Assembly (NCBI GenBank): GCA_027347685.1
Contig: DAIEQM010000024.1
Coordinates: forward strand, 1-30,227
Source of the DNA: UBA5941 sp021824385
Lineage (GTDB): Bacteria; Patescibacteriota; Microgenomatia; UBA8517
Direction of reading: 5' to 3'
Length of the DNA: 30,227 bases
Shown here: positions 20,928 through 27,179 of the stretch, one piece after another
Layout of the letters: each line of letters begins with the position of its first letter
Position numbering within the stretch: position 1 is the stretch's first letter
Position numbers and translations under genes: made by a program
Notes under the pieces: model-generated
What the model saw: the letters and a program-made list of their open reading frames with translations, nothing else
Database searches by the model: none
Told to the model about the DNA's origin: nothing

Positions 20928-21236
20928 ATAGTTAATCCAATTACCCCTGCTGAGGTTGTGGACAAGAAGGCTACGCTTATTCCTGATAAGGTCATTGAAG
21001 CCTTCAACGAGATGATCGCGCAGAATTGCTCAAATGGGAGTTCAACATTTACACAAAAAGAAGTTGTTGCACTCATCGTGTCTAAAGGCATTGACGAAGA
21101 TCAATTGCTTGACAACCGTTGGCTCGATGTTGAGGGTATTTATCGCAAAGCTGATTGGAGTGTCAAATATGACAAGCCGGGTTTCAATGAAACCTACGAT
21201 GCTACCTTCACTTTTTCGAAAAAACGGAAACGGTGA
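20928..21236 (+). CDS. Island gene 15: phage-type small protein, non-canonical start
   Basis: About 102 residues if read from ATA 20928. The open frame begins earlier, but the promoter (-10 at 20891-20896) puts the transcript start near 20903, and between there and the conserved region there is no in-frame ATG, GTG or TTG. GAGAGG (20916-20921) stands 6 bases before ATA 20928. GTG 20958 is an alternative, only 2 bases from a GAGG. The body (PDKVIEAFNEMIAQN, STFTQKEVVALIV, DNRWLDVEGIYRKADWSVKYDKPGFNE, ATFTF) resembles, from memory, small proteins of unknown function common in large phages; this recall needs a search. Confidence 0.65.
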   Translation: MVNPITPAEVVDKKATLIPDKVIEAFNEMIAQNCSNGSSTFTQKEVVALIVSKGIDEDQLLDNRWLDVEGIYRKADWSVKYDKPGFNETYDATFTFSKKRKR

Positions 21237-21248
21237 TTGATTACACAG

Positions 21249-21276
21249 CACCCGCCATACGTGCGGGTGTTTTTTT
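21249..21276 (+). terminator. Terminator of island gene 15
   Basis: Stem CACCCGC / GCGGGTG with a 7-nt loop, then TTTTTTT running into the next promoter. Confidence 0.87.
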
Positions 21277-21277
21277 G

Positions 21278-21286
21278 TGCTAAAAT
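21278..21286 (+). promoter_or_regulatory. Extended -10 promoter of island gene 16
   Basis: TG-C-TAAAAT starts at the end of the preceding U-tract. Confidence 0.6.
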
Positions 21287-21318
21287 TGCACGTTAATTAC
21301 TTGGTTTGGGAGGAGTAA

Positions 21319-21561
21319 ATGCCTTACATTTTCATGACTGAGAGTCAGGAGCGGATAAAAATGCAGTTGACGCTCAATGGCATCACCGAAAAGCAACAAG
21401 AAACACTTTGGGATTATGCACTTGGTCCAGATGATGCTGCTTGGGAATTATATCTGGACAGTCTTTTGGCAGACGGAGCAACTTACACATACACCCAAGA
21501 GGAAGTGGTCAGAAAATTTGGCAAACTCAAGCCGCTTTGGAAAATCCTACTTGGTTTGTAA
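21319..21561 (+). CDS. Island gene 16: hypothetical protein (80 aa)
   Basis: Not recognised. ATG 21319 follows GGGAGGAG with a short 3-base spacing. The protein is helical and acidic in the middle (QQETLWDYALGPDDAAWELYLDSLLADG), then TYTYTQEEVVRKFGKL, which resembles STFTQKEVVALIVSK in the preceding gene; the shared T-x-TQ-x-EVV element may mark a common helix. It is soluble, with no cysteines. Confidence 0.6.
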   Translation: MPYIFMTESQERIKMQLTLNGITEKQQETLWDYALGPDDAAWELYLDSLLADGATYTYTQEEVVRKFGKLKPLWKILLGL

Positions 21562-21571
21562 GTTTAGATTG

Positions 21572-21598
21572 AGACGCACACAAGTTGTGCGTCTTTTT
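21572..21598 (+). terminator. Terminator of island gene 16
   Basis: Perfect 9-bp stem AGACGCACA / TGTGCGTCT with loop CAAGT, then TTTTG. Confidence 0.85.
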
Positions 21599-21602
21599 GT
21601 GA

Positions 21603-21632
21603 GAAAAAAATATGCCCTCACAATGGAGGGCA
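21603..21632 (-). terminator. Terminator of the minus-strand Cys gene
   Basis: Stem TGCCCTC / GAGGGCA (21613-21619 with 21626-21632); on the minus strand followed by TATTTTTTTC. Confidence 0.82.
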
Positions 21633-21653
21633 CGTGTCATACAACGTAAATCG

Positions 21654-21935
21654 TTAGCCTTGTAAATGGTAGCCAAGTCGTTCGAGTGTTGACTGCTGAA
21701 CTCGGGAAGGGCTCTCATGAGTAGATGCTTGGTAGCTATACAAAATCTCATGACGAGGCTTGGTTTTGCGAGCAACCAGTTTCACATGAGCAGAAAGGAT
21801 TTTAATTTCTGTTCCACTTGAGCTTACAATCACATCACCTTTCTGCCATTTTTTCACGGGCACTGGCCGTTTCCGGCAGACTTCAACTTCTTTCTTTGTG
21901 TCGTGTGTCGTTTTACAAACGCTACACTTTGGCAT
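21654..21935 (-). CDS. Island gene 17: small protein with zinc-ribbon-like N-terminus (93 aa)
   Basis: ATG 21935 has AAGGAGGT 5 bases upstream; the longer frame to 21980 covers the promoter. The N-terminus MPKCSVCKTTHDTKKEVEVCRKR carries C-x2-C, a His and a third Cys, which could bind zinc in a partial ribbon or treble-clef; a fourth ligand is not certain. Next is a beta-rich part (WQKGDVIVSSSGTEIKILSAHVKLV) that looks like a small barrel, then a Ser/Tyr-rich tail. The function is unknown; nucleic-acid binding is plausible. It closes the small-gene island on the side facing the 16S gene. Confidence 0.65.
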   Translation of the reverse strand: MPKCSVCKTTHDTKKEVEVCRKRPVPVKKWQKGDVIVSSSGTEIKILSAHVKLVARKTKPRHEILYSYQASTHESPSRVQQSTLERLGYHLQG

Positions 21936-21990
21936 ACAAACCTCCTTAAATAACTTTTCCCTGAACAGATTATAAAACATTTTTATTGCC

Positions 21991-22128
21991 TTGGCTGAAA
22001 GATTACTAGAAAGATACGATGCAATAAAAGGCAGTCTGCAAATAATGTGGACGAGTTACCATTCTGAGTGGCTAAAGAGAAAAGGTTTTGTCCCAAACGC
22101 ACTTCAGCCTGACAGTTCTAATAATTGA
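21991..22128 (+). other. Possible tiny ORF or gene remnant (45 codons)
   Basis: From TTG 21991 a frame of 45 codons reads as protein-like sequence (LAERLLERYDAIKGSLQIM, then WTSYHSEWLKRKGFVPNALQ) and ends with TGA inside the -35 box of the rRNA promoter. No Shine-Dalgarno or promoter was found. It may be the tail of a decayed gene, or chance. Confidence 0.2.
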
Positions 22129-22153
22129 CCTTTTTAATTCCATCCTTTATAAT
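22125..22153 (+). promoter_or_regulatory. rRNA promoter
   Basis: TTGACC (22125-22130), a 17-bp spacer and a perfect TATAAT (22148-22153), the strongest consensus match in the window, about 280 bases before mature 16S. Confidence 0.85.
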
Positions 22154-22433
22154 TCCTTTTACAGTTAACTTCTTGGCAAGTCGAGGTAAGCTCGATACTA
22201 CTAAGTTAAAAACTTCATTTAATAACGAGCGCGGAGACTTCGCCTCAAAACAGTACTTTGGAGATAGTTCACAAGGAGAACAACACGTTGTAAGAATAGA
22301 TCTTTGTTGTTGCTTGTGAAATATTTCTAAACTGAATAACACTTAGTTCTCTCTAAGAGCTAAAGATCTTTAACAATCTAGATACAGTTGGAAGTGCCAG
22401 GTTAATACACAAAAAGTCATAGTGTTTAATCTA
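22154..22433 (+). other. 16S rRNA leader
   Basis: This stretch has no gene. It holds a stem-loop with TTCACAAG (22268-22275) pairing with CTTGTGAA (22313-22320), continued by AACAAC / GTTGTT; a boxA-like GATCTTTAACAA at 22366-22377, comparable to E. coli TGCTCTTTAACA; and the 5' strand of the precursor stem (22367-22397). A short open frame over 22125-22319 is not credible because it starts in the promoter. Confidence 0.7.
22367..22397 (+). other. Precursor-16S processing stem, 5' strand
   Basis: This 31-base segment pairs with 24010-24040: 27 Watson-Crick pairs, three G-U pairs and one A-C mismatch. It encloses the whole 16S gene, as the RNase III stalk does in other bacteria, and overlaps the boxA-like element. 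Confidence 0.85.
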
Positions 22434-23907
22434 CTTTTTGAGGGTTTGATCCTGGCCCAGGACGAATGCTAGCGGCGTGCTTTAGGCATGCAAGTAGAAC
22501 GAATTTGTCGCAAGACGAGTAAGTTGCGAACGGCTGAGTAACACGTAGGAATCTACCTTTTGGCGGGGAATACCCATTCGAAAGAATGGCTAATACCGCA
22601 TAAGATCGCAAGATGAAAGGGCTTTACCGCCCACCGAAAGAGGAGCCTGCGGCCCATCAGCTAGTTGGTAGGGTAATGGCCTACCAAGGCTACGACGGGT
22701 AGGGGGCGTGAGAGCGCGTTCCCCCAGAATGGGACTGAGACACGGCCCATACACCTACGGGTGGCAGCAACCGGGAATAGTACGCAATGGACGAAAGTCT
22801 GACGTCGCGACGCCGCGTGGAGGATGAAGGCCTAAGGGTCGTAAACTCCTTTTGCCAAATGGGAGACCATTTGGAGAATAAGTAACTGCTAACTCTGTGC
22901 CAGCAGCAGCGGTAATACAGAGGTTACAAGCATTGTCCGGAATCACTGGGCGTAAAGCGTTTCGCAGGTGTTTTTCTAAGTTATGTTTGAAAGACCGGGG
23001 CTCAACCTCGGGAACGGGCGTAATACTGGAAAAATTGAAGGGTATCGGGGCTATTGGAACTGTCGGTGTAGGGGTGAAATCCGTTGATATCGACAGGAAC
23101 TCCGAGGGCGTAGGCAGATAGCTAGGTACCTCTTGACACTCATGAACGAAAGCTAGGGGAGCGAAAGGGATTAGAGACCCCTGTAGTCCTAGCCGTAAAC
23201 ATTGCTCGCTAGCTTTCCCTAATTTATTAGGGGGGGCGTAAGCTAACGCGTGAAGCGAGCCGCCTGGGGAGTACGATCGCAAGATTAAAACTCAAAGGAA
23301 TTGACGGGGACCTGCACAACCAGCGGAGCATGTGGTTTAATTCGAGACAAACCGAAGAACCTTACCCAGACTTGACATGATACCGTGTATTTCTCCAGAA
23401 ACGGAGAGAAATCCTACAGAAATGTTGGATGGTACCACAGGTGTTGCATGGCTGTCGTCAGCTCGTGCCGTAGGGTGTTCCCTTAAGTGGGGTAACGAGC
23501 GCAACCCCTTTCGCGTGTTGCATTATTCACGCGATACTGTCCCGCTATGCGGGGAGGAAGCGGGGACGACGTCAAGTCAGCATGGCCCTTATGTCTGGGG
23601 CAACACACATACTACAATGGGACCGACAAACCGTTGCCAAGTCGCAAGACGGAGCTAATCGGAAAAACGGTCTCTCAGTTGGGATTGTGGGCTGAAACTC
23701 GCCCACATGAACATGGAGTTGGTAGTAATCGTGGATCAGCTAAGCCACGGTGAATACGTTCTCAGGTCTTGTACACACCGCCCGTCAAGTCAGTGGAGTT
23801 GGGGGCACCCGAAGTCCGATGTATATCGGTCGAAGGTGAAACCAGCAACAAGGATTAAGTCGTAACAAGGTATCCCTACTGGAAGGTGGGGATGGATCAC
23901 CTCCTTT
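22434..23907 (+). rRNA. rrs: 16S ribosomal RNA
   Basis: A full-length gene of about 1474 bases, from the AGGGTTTGATCCTGG region to GGATCACCTCCTT, which holds an intact anti-Shine-Dalgarno. The 530 loop, the 790 loop, the GAATTGACGGGG region, the decoding site (GTACACACCGCCCGTCA, AAGTCGTAACAAGG) are all present, and there is no intron-sized insertion. Universally conserved primer sites carry changes (GCAGCAGCGG at the 515 site, ATTAGAGACCCCTG at the 790 site), and most are compensated by changes in the pairing partner. The sequence type fits Patescibacteria. 23S and 5S do not follow. Confidence 0.97.
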
Positions 23908-24009
23908 CTTAGGAGTGTTTCAGTACACCCAGCTTTTTAAAGTCACAGTTTAAGCTTAAAATAAAACTGAACGCTTGTACTTATCCGTGAGGATAGGCTA
24001 CTCGTAAAA

Positions 24010-24040
24010 GCACTTCTGACTGTATCTAGGTCGTTAAAGA
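24010..24040 (+). other. Precursor-16S processing stem, 3' strand
   Basis: This segment pairs with 22367-22397 to form the 31-bp stalk that brings the two ends of 16S together for processing. Confidence 0.85.
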
Positions 24041-24053
24041 AAACGAAAAAAAA

Positions 24054-24086
24054 ATGAAAAAGCCGCCGTAATGGTGGTTTTTTCAT
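24054..24086. terminator. Terminator of the 16S transcript
   Basis: A 14-bp stem (24054-24067 with 24073-24086, two G-T pairs), loop GTAAT; its distal arm includes TTTTTT. It lies 14 bases after the processing stem, so the transcript ends without reaching any 23S gene. Confidence 0.8.
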
Positions 24087-24092
24087 GCATAG

Positions 24093-24123
24093 AAAACACT
24101 CGCATATAAAAGCGAGTGTTTTT
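24093..24123. terminator. Second, bidirectional terminator after 16S
   Basis: Perfect 11-bp stem AAAACACTCGC / GCGAGTGTTTT with an 8-nt loop; T-rich on both strands, so it can also serve the minus-strand gene ending at 24141. Confidence 0.85.
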
Positions 24124-24140
24124 GGTTGCACGTGAGGTGT

Positions 24141-24530
24141 TTAGTCTTCTACAACTTTTCTAGTAGTACTCCGTGCGTTGTGTTTCACTTCAATTTCCAT
24201 TGCAGCAACGACTGTTGTGTAGGTCTTTTTAAAGGTTTCTGCGTGTGCATAGAATTGCGCTTGATATTGCTCAGCGAGTTCTTTCACCAGCTCGTTGTTT
24301 CCAAGCGAAGTGGTATGTGCGGTGATATGGAATATATCGTCCCACTCTTTGTCGAAGACTGAACAAACGAGGACACCGTTCACCCAGACTTCTTCTCGTA
24401 ACCAATTGTTGCGCCAGAATCTTTGGTCAGTAAGACCAGATCGACGCTTTCCCTTGAGCTGTCGGGCAATGTATTCGGCAAAGGACAATTCCGGCGCGAG
24501 ACGAATGACAGAGCTTACCGCAACAGACAT
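24141..24530 (-). CDS. Hypothetical protein (129 aa)
   Basis: Not recognised. ATG 24530 has AAGGAGG 8 bases upstream. The N-terminal half is basic with several Trp residues (LKGKRRSGLTDQRFWRNNWLREEVWVNG), followed by VLVCSVFDKEWDDIFHITAHT and a long C-terminal helix (ELVKELAEQYQAQFYAHAETFKKTYTTVVAAMEIEVKH). It is soluble, with one Cys. It resembles the island genes in size, strong Shine-Dalgarno and private terminator, and may belong to the same group across the 16S gene. Confidence 0.62.
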   Translation of the reverse strand: MSVAVSSVIRLAPELSFAEYIARQLKGKRRSGLTDQRFWRNNWLREEVWVNGVLVCSVFDKEWDDIFHITAHTTSLGNNELVKELAEQYQAQFYAHAETFKKTYTTVVAAMEIEVKHNARSTTRKVVED

Positions 24531-24709
24531 AACACAGCCTCCTTATTTAGTAGACAAGCGCATTATAAGATATAAATTCTATGTAATCAAATAATGATTC
24601 AGAAAAAAACATCTGCAACGATAACATAATTTCGTTATGCTGAATGCAAATTGGCACAAACTTGTTTACAATAAGCATAGCTTGCTTTTTGCATGCTCAA
24701 AGTGAATAT

Positions 24710-25915
24710 ATGAATCCTGCCCAGGGTGATAATCCAGTATCTACCATACCTACTGTTCCGTCAGTGGCTTCAATGTCGTCGATGCCACCTCCACCACCTG
24801 CTGCGCCACAAATCCCACCAAAAATGATAGATACCTCACCCACAATTGCGTCACCGGGAAGGAAACACACGGGCCGCAGACTTCTTTTTTTGATCCCCAT
24901 TATTCTTCTCCTTGGAACGATGATTATCGTAAGTGTGGTTGTTCTTCCTGCTCTGAGAAAAACGCCTGTTGCGACTGTTGTAGAAACGCCTTCTCCCACA
25001 CTGGTACCTGCAACCCCCATTCCTACCGCAAAACCAGATCCAACACTTGGATGGAAAGAATATGTAAATCGTGACGCTATGGTGTCCTTTCGATATCCGC
25101 CGAGTATGAGCCTCAAGGAACAGAAAACATCATTGACTCAGTATTCGTTAACGTTAAGTGATGATGCAAGTGCTTCAGCGACAGTTATGCGAATCGTATC
25201 TGCAAAAAATACAACAGGAGTCGACTTGCTGAAGTCACAGGGAGAAGCAGATCCGACAATAAAAACCAGTGAAACTGAAATTGATGTATCCGGAGTTTCA
25301 TCTAAAAAAACACTTTCTGTTCAGGTTTCAGACCCAACAAAACCGATTCTCTATACCGTTGTTGAACAAGACACAAACGCATATACATTTGTGTGGTACA
25401 TGCCTTCGGTAAAAGAAGACACATATAATCAAATACTCAAAACAGTGCGGTTTGTGTCTCCTGGAATTACTGCCGACTGGCAAACATACACAAATACACT
25501 CGGAAATTACAGTCTGAGATTTCCTCCAGCGTGGACACTAAACACCTCAGATTCAAAAGCGTCTGCTTCAGCACAGACCGTTTCAATTCGAAAGATCCCG
25601 TCTGAAGCACAATTCCAGAATCTCGTAATTCAAACGACCGTTGCCAGTGGAAAACAAAAAGTAGAACTTTCAGCGAGTGAAATCGTAACTTCTATTCAAA
25701 ACTTGGCAGGATGGAAGGAAACTCCAACGCTCGACTTTAGAACCATTGGTGGGGCACAAGCGGAAGTGTTGTCAGGAGAAAAAGATGGCAGTTGGTATGT
25801 GTATGCCGTGATGTGGTATCGAAATATTTTAGTGGAGATGAGTTGGAGAGACACTGCTCTTCGGCAAGAACAAGATTCATTTAACGATATGCTTGGTAGT
25901 ATGAAATTCAAATAA
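24710..25915 (+). CDS. Membrane-anchored surface protein with two tandem PsbP-like domains (401 aa)
   Basis: From ATG 24710 (weak Shine-Dalgarno): a Pro-rich cytoplasmic N-terminus (about 1-50, PPPPPAAPQIPP), basic GRKHTGRR, one TM segment at about 58-80 (LLFLIPIILLLGTMIIVSVVVL), a Thr/Pro linker, then two related extracellular domains. They open with WKEYVNRDAMVSFRYPPSM and WQTYTNTLGNYSLRFPPAW and share the pattern W-x2-Y-x-N-x4-(F/L)-R-(Y/F)-P-P. This fold is common in surface proteins of Microgenomates-like bacteria; its function is unknown. It has no cysteines in the exposed domains. The gene ends at a terminator shared with the convergent minus-strand operon. Confidence 0.75.
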   Translation: MNPAQGDNPVSTIPTVPSVASMSSMPPPPPAAPQIPPKMIDTSPTIASPGRKHTGRRLLFLIPIILLLGTMIIVSVVVLPALRKTPVATVVETPSPTLVPATPIPTAKPDPTLGWKEYVNRDAMVSFRYPPSMSLKEQKTSLTQYSLTLSDDASASATVMRIVSAKNTTGVDLLKSQGEADPTIKTSETEIDVSGVSSKKTLSVQVSDPTKPILYTVVEQDTNAYTFVWYMPSVKEDTYNQILKTVRFVSPGITADWQTYTNTLGNYSLRFPPAWTLNTSDSKASASAQTVSIRKIPSEAQFQNLVIQTTVASGKQKVELSASEIVTSIQNLAGWKETPTLDFRTIGGAQAEVLSGEKDGSWYVYAVMWYRNILVEMSWRDTALRQEQDSFNDMLGSMKFK

Positions 25916-25916
25916 A

Positions 25917-25947
25917 AAAAGCGACCCTTTTTTCCGGGGTCGCTTTT
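25917..25947. terminator. Bidirectional terminator
   Basis: Stem GCGACCC / GGGTCGC (25921-25927 with 25937-25943), T-rich on the right and A-rich on the left, so it works in both directions between convergent genes. Confidence 0.82.
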
Positions 25948-25952
25948 GCTTC

Positions 25953-26351
25953 TTACGGAGAAACATGCACATCGTTTGTGCACGTTATGCTTCCATTCCA
26001 ATCACTAGAGCTTGATGTGGTAATCAAGCATTCCACTCCATTTTCCACAGAAACACGAGTCATATACATTTCTCCACCAATCGATCCATTCGGTAGAGGA
26101 ACCGTGTCCGACACACTGAGACTAGGGCTATCAAAACAGCGGCTGATATATTGCGATAACGTTTCAAGTGTGACGCATGACTTTTCCCCTAACGTGATTA
26201 TGTTGAAAATTTTCCAGTTTCGGTCATAGGTATTTTCAACTTTCGGGGCAGACAGGGGATTGGGTGGTTCCTGACCGGTTAAAGAAACCGGTACCAGCAG
26301 GAGCACGATTCCAACCAAAATCAGACTAATCCGAACTGTATGACGATACAT
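25953..26351 (-). CDS. Small secreted or membrane-anchored Cys-containing protein (132 aa)
   Basis: ATG 26351 has GAGGAG 7 bases upstream. An N-terminal hydrophobic segment (about 8-26, ISLILVGIVLLLVPVSLTG) is a signal peptide or anchor. The exported part of about 105 residues is Ser/Thr-rich and contains four cysteines (KSCVTL, SRCFDS, VECLI, ITCTND), enough for two disulfides. No domain is recognised. It follows the next upstream gene by 14 bases and forms an operon with it. Confidence 0.65.
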   Translation of the reverse strand: MYRHTVRISLILVGIVLLLVPVSLTGQEPPNPLSAPKVENTYDRNWKIFNIITLGEKSCVTLETLSQYISRCFDSPSLSVSDTVPLPNGSIGGEMYMTRVSVENGVECLITTSSSSDWNGSITCTNDVHVSP

Positions 26352-26365
26352 TGTTCAACTCCTCG

Positions 26366-26728
26366 TTAGTATTGGACTTGAATCATTTCGAGAGTCACAT
26401 CTTCCGGCTGTCCAAATTGGTCGGTGTATTGAAAACTCTCGAGGTTTTCAGTAACTTCTCGCTTCCATCGTTCCTCAAATACTAACATCATTCCGTCGGT
26501 GCAGTTTACCTTTAGAAATATTTCGTACGGCTTATCACGGTTCCGAGCAACGAGCTCAAATAGAATCTTGTCTTCTTCGAACTTCGTTTCGACGCAGACA
26601 ACGATTTCCGGTGATGAGCTCATGTCAAACAATGACTGCAGCCGTCGGCGTAGAGATTTGTAAAAATGAGGAAGCACTACCAATCCGCTATTACGAACAC
26701 GTGTTTTTGCCACACTGTCTTCTGTCAT
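26366..26728 (-). CDS. Hypothetical protein (120 aa)
   Basis: Not recognised. ATG 26728 is preferred because GAGGA lies 5 bases upstream and the promoter (-10 at 26765-26770) would start the transcript only a few bases before the earlier ATG 26752. The product is mixed alpha/beta with repeated strands (EIVVCVETKFEEDKILFELVARN, YEIFLKVNCTDGMMLVFEERW), and a basic N-terminal helix (FYKSLRRRLQSLF). It is cytoplasmic and is first gene of the operon with 25953-26351. Confidence 0.6.
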   Translation of the reverse strand: MTEDSVAKTRVRNSGLVVLPHFYKSLRRRLQSLFDMSSSPEIVVCVETKFEEDKILFELVARNRDKPYEIFLKVNCTDGMMLVFEERWKREVTENLESFQYTDQFGQPEDVTLEMIQVQY

Positions 26729-26764
26729 CTTCATCCTCGTTTCAAACACCATTACGATAGCGGG

Positions 26765-26793
26765 AGTATAAGCGATTTGATAGTCGAAGTAAA
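26765..26793 (-). promoter_or_regulatory. Promoter of the 26728-25953 operon
   Basis: On the minus strand: TTTACT (26793-26788), a 17-bp spacer and TATACT (26770-26765). The left copy of the 15-bp inverted repeat begins 6 bases upstream of the -35 box. Confidence 0.65.
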
Positions 26794-26798
26794 TAAAA

Positions 26799-26813
26799 GT
26801 GCACTTTGAGGAA
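26799..26813 (+). repeat. 15-bp inverted repeat, left copy
   Basis: GTGCACTTTGAGGAA is the exact reverse complement of 27150-27164. The pair encloses the small gene 26832-27128. Confidence 0.85.
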
Positions 26814-26831
26814 GTACACGTATACTTTCAG

Positions 26832-27128
26832 TTATGCGCAGCCTTGTGTAATGGGAGGCTCAGTTCCATCTTTTACCCAAACCGGGCAGACTTTATCTGG
26901 CTGCATTGAAACATCTATGTACAGCAAATACAGATAATATCCATTTGCTGAAATGTCTGTTTTTTCAAAGCTTTTCACTTTTGGTGATTCATTTCCACCG
27001 AGACTGATCTGTTGGCTGGGAGCCGCAGAAACCGCAGGTGCATTCAAGGTGAATCCTTGAACCATTACGACGATTAAAGCTATTACTATCAAAGCAATCA
27101 CAATTCGTCGAACCCGGACGTTATTCAT
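26832..27128 (-). CDS. Small secreted or membrane-anchored protein (98 aa)
   Basis: ATG 27128 is chosen because GAGGAG lies 7 bases upstream; earlier in-frame GTG and ATG codons overlap that site. The N-terminus MNNVRVRRIVIALIVIALIVVMVQG is a basic-hydrophobic export signal followed by an Ala/Ser-rich possible cleavage region (APAVSAAPSQQ). The exported part has a Tyr-rich strand (GYYLYLLYIDVSM) and two cysteines (KVCPVW, QGCA). No family is recognised. It is flanked by 15-bp inverted repeats and shares a 16-base leader with the gene at 4453-4659. Confidence 0.62.
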   Translation of the reverse strand: MNNVRVRRIVIALIVIALIVVMVQGFTLNAPAVSAAPSQQISLGGNESPKVKSFEKTDISANGYYLYLLYIDVSMQPDKVCPVWVKDGTEPPITQGCA

Positions 27129-27149
27129 CTTCATTCTCCTCACAACTTA

Positions 27150-27164
27150 TTCCTCAAAGTGCAC
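27150..27164 (-). repeat. 15-bp inverted repeat, right copy
   Basis: TTCCTCAAAGTGCAC, perfect inverse of 26799-26813, lies 22 bases upstream of the small gene start. Confidence 0.85.
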
Positions 27165-27179
27165 ACGAAGTATACACGT

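Noticed and set aside
14936..21935. Integron cassette array or CRISPR locus
   Set aside because: No integrase, no attC-like imperfect palindromes of constant form, and no regularly spaced direct repeats; the repeated stems are terminators.
22125..22319. 64-codon open frame upstream of 16S
   Set aside because: It begins inside the rRNA promoter, overlaps leader structures and lacks a ribosome binding site.
22755..23753. Several open frames of 60-175 codons within the 16S gene
   Set aside because: The whole segment is functional rRNA with conserved helices; the frames are chance.
22434..23907. Possible intron or inserted ORF in 16S, as known in some Patescibacteria
   Set aside because: Length is about 1474 bases and the conserved blocks follow without a large insertion.
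26799..27164. Miniature transposable element
   Set aside because: The 15-bp inverted repeats are perfect, but there is no target-site duplication at their outer ends, and the inside is a plausible gene with its own leader.
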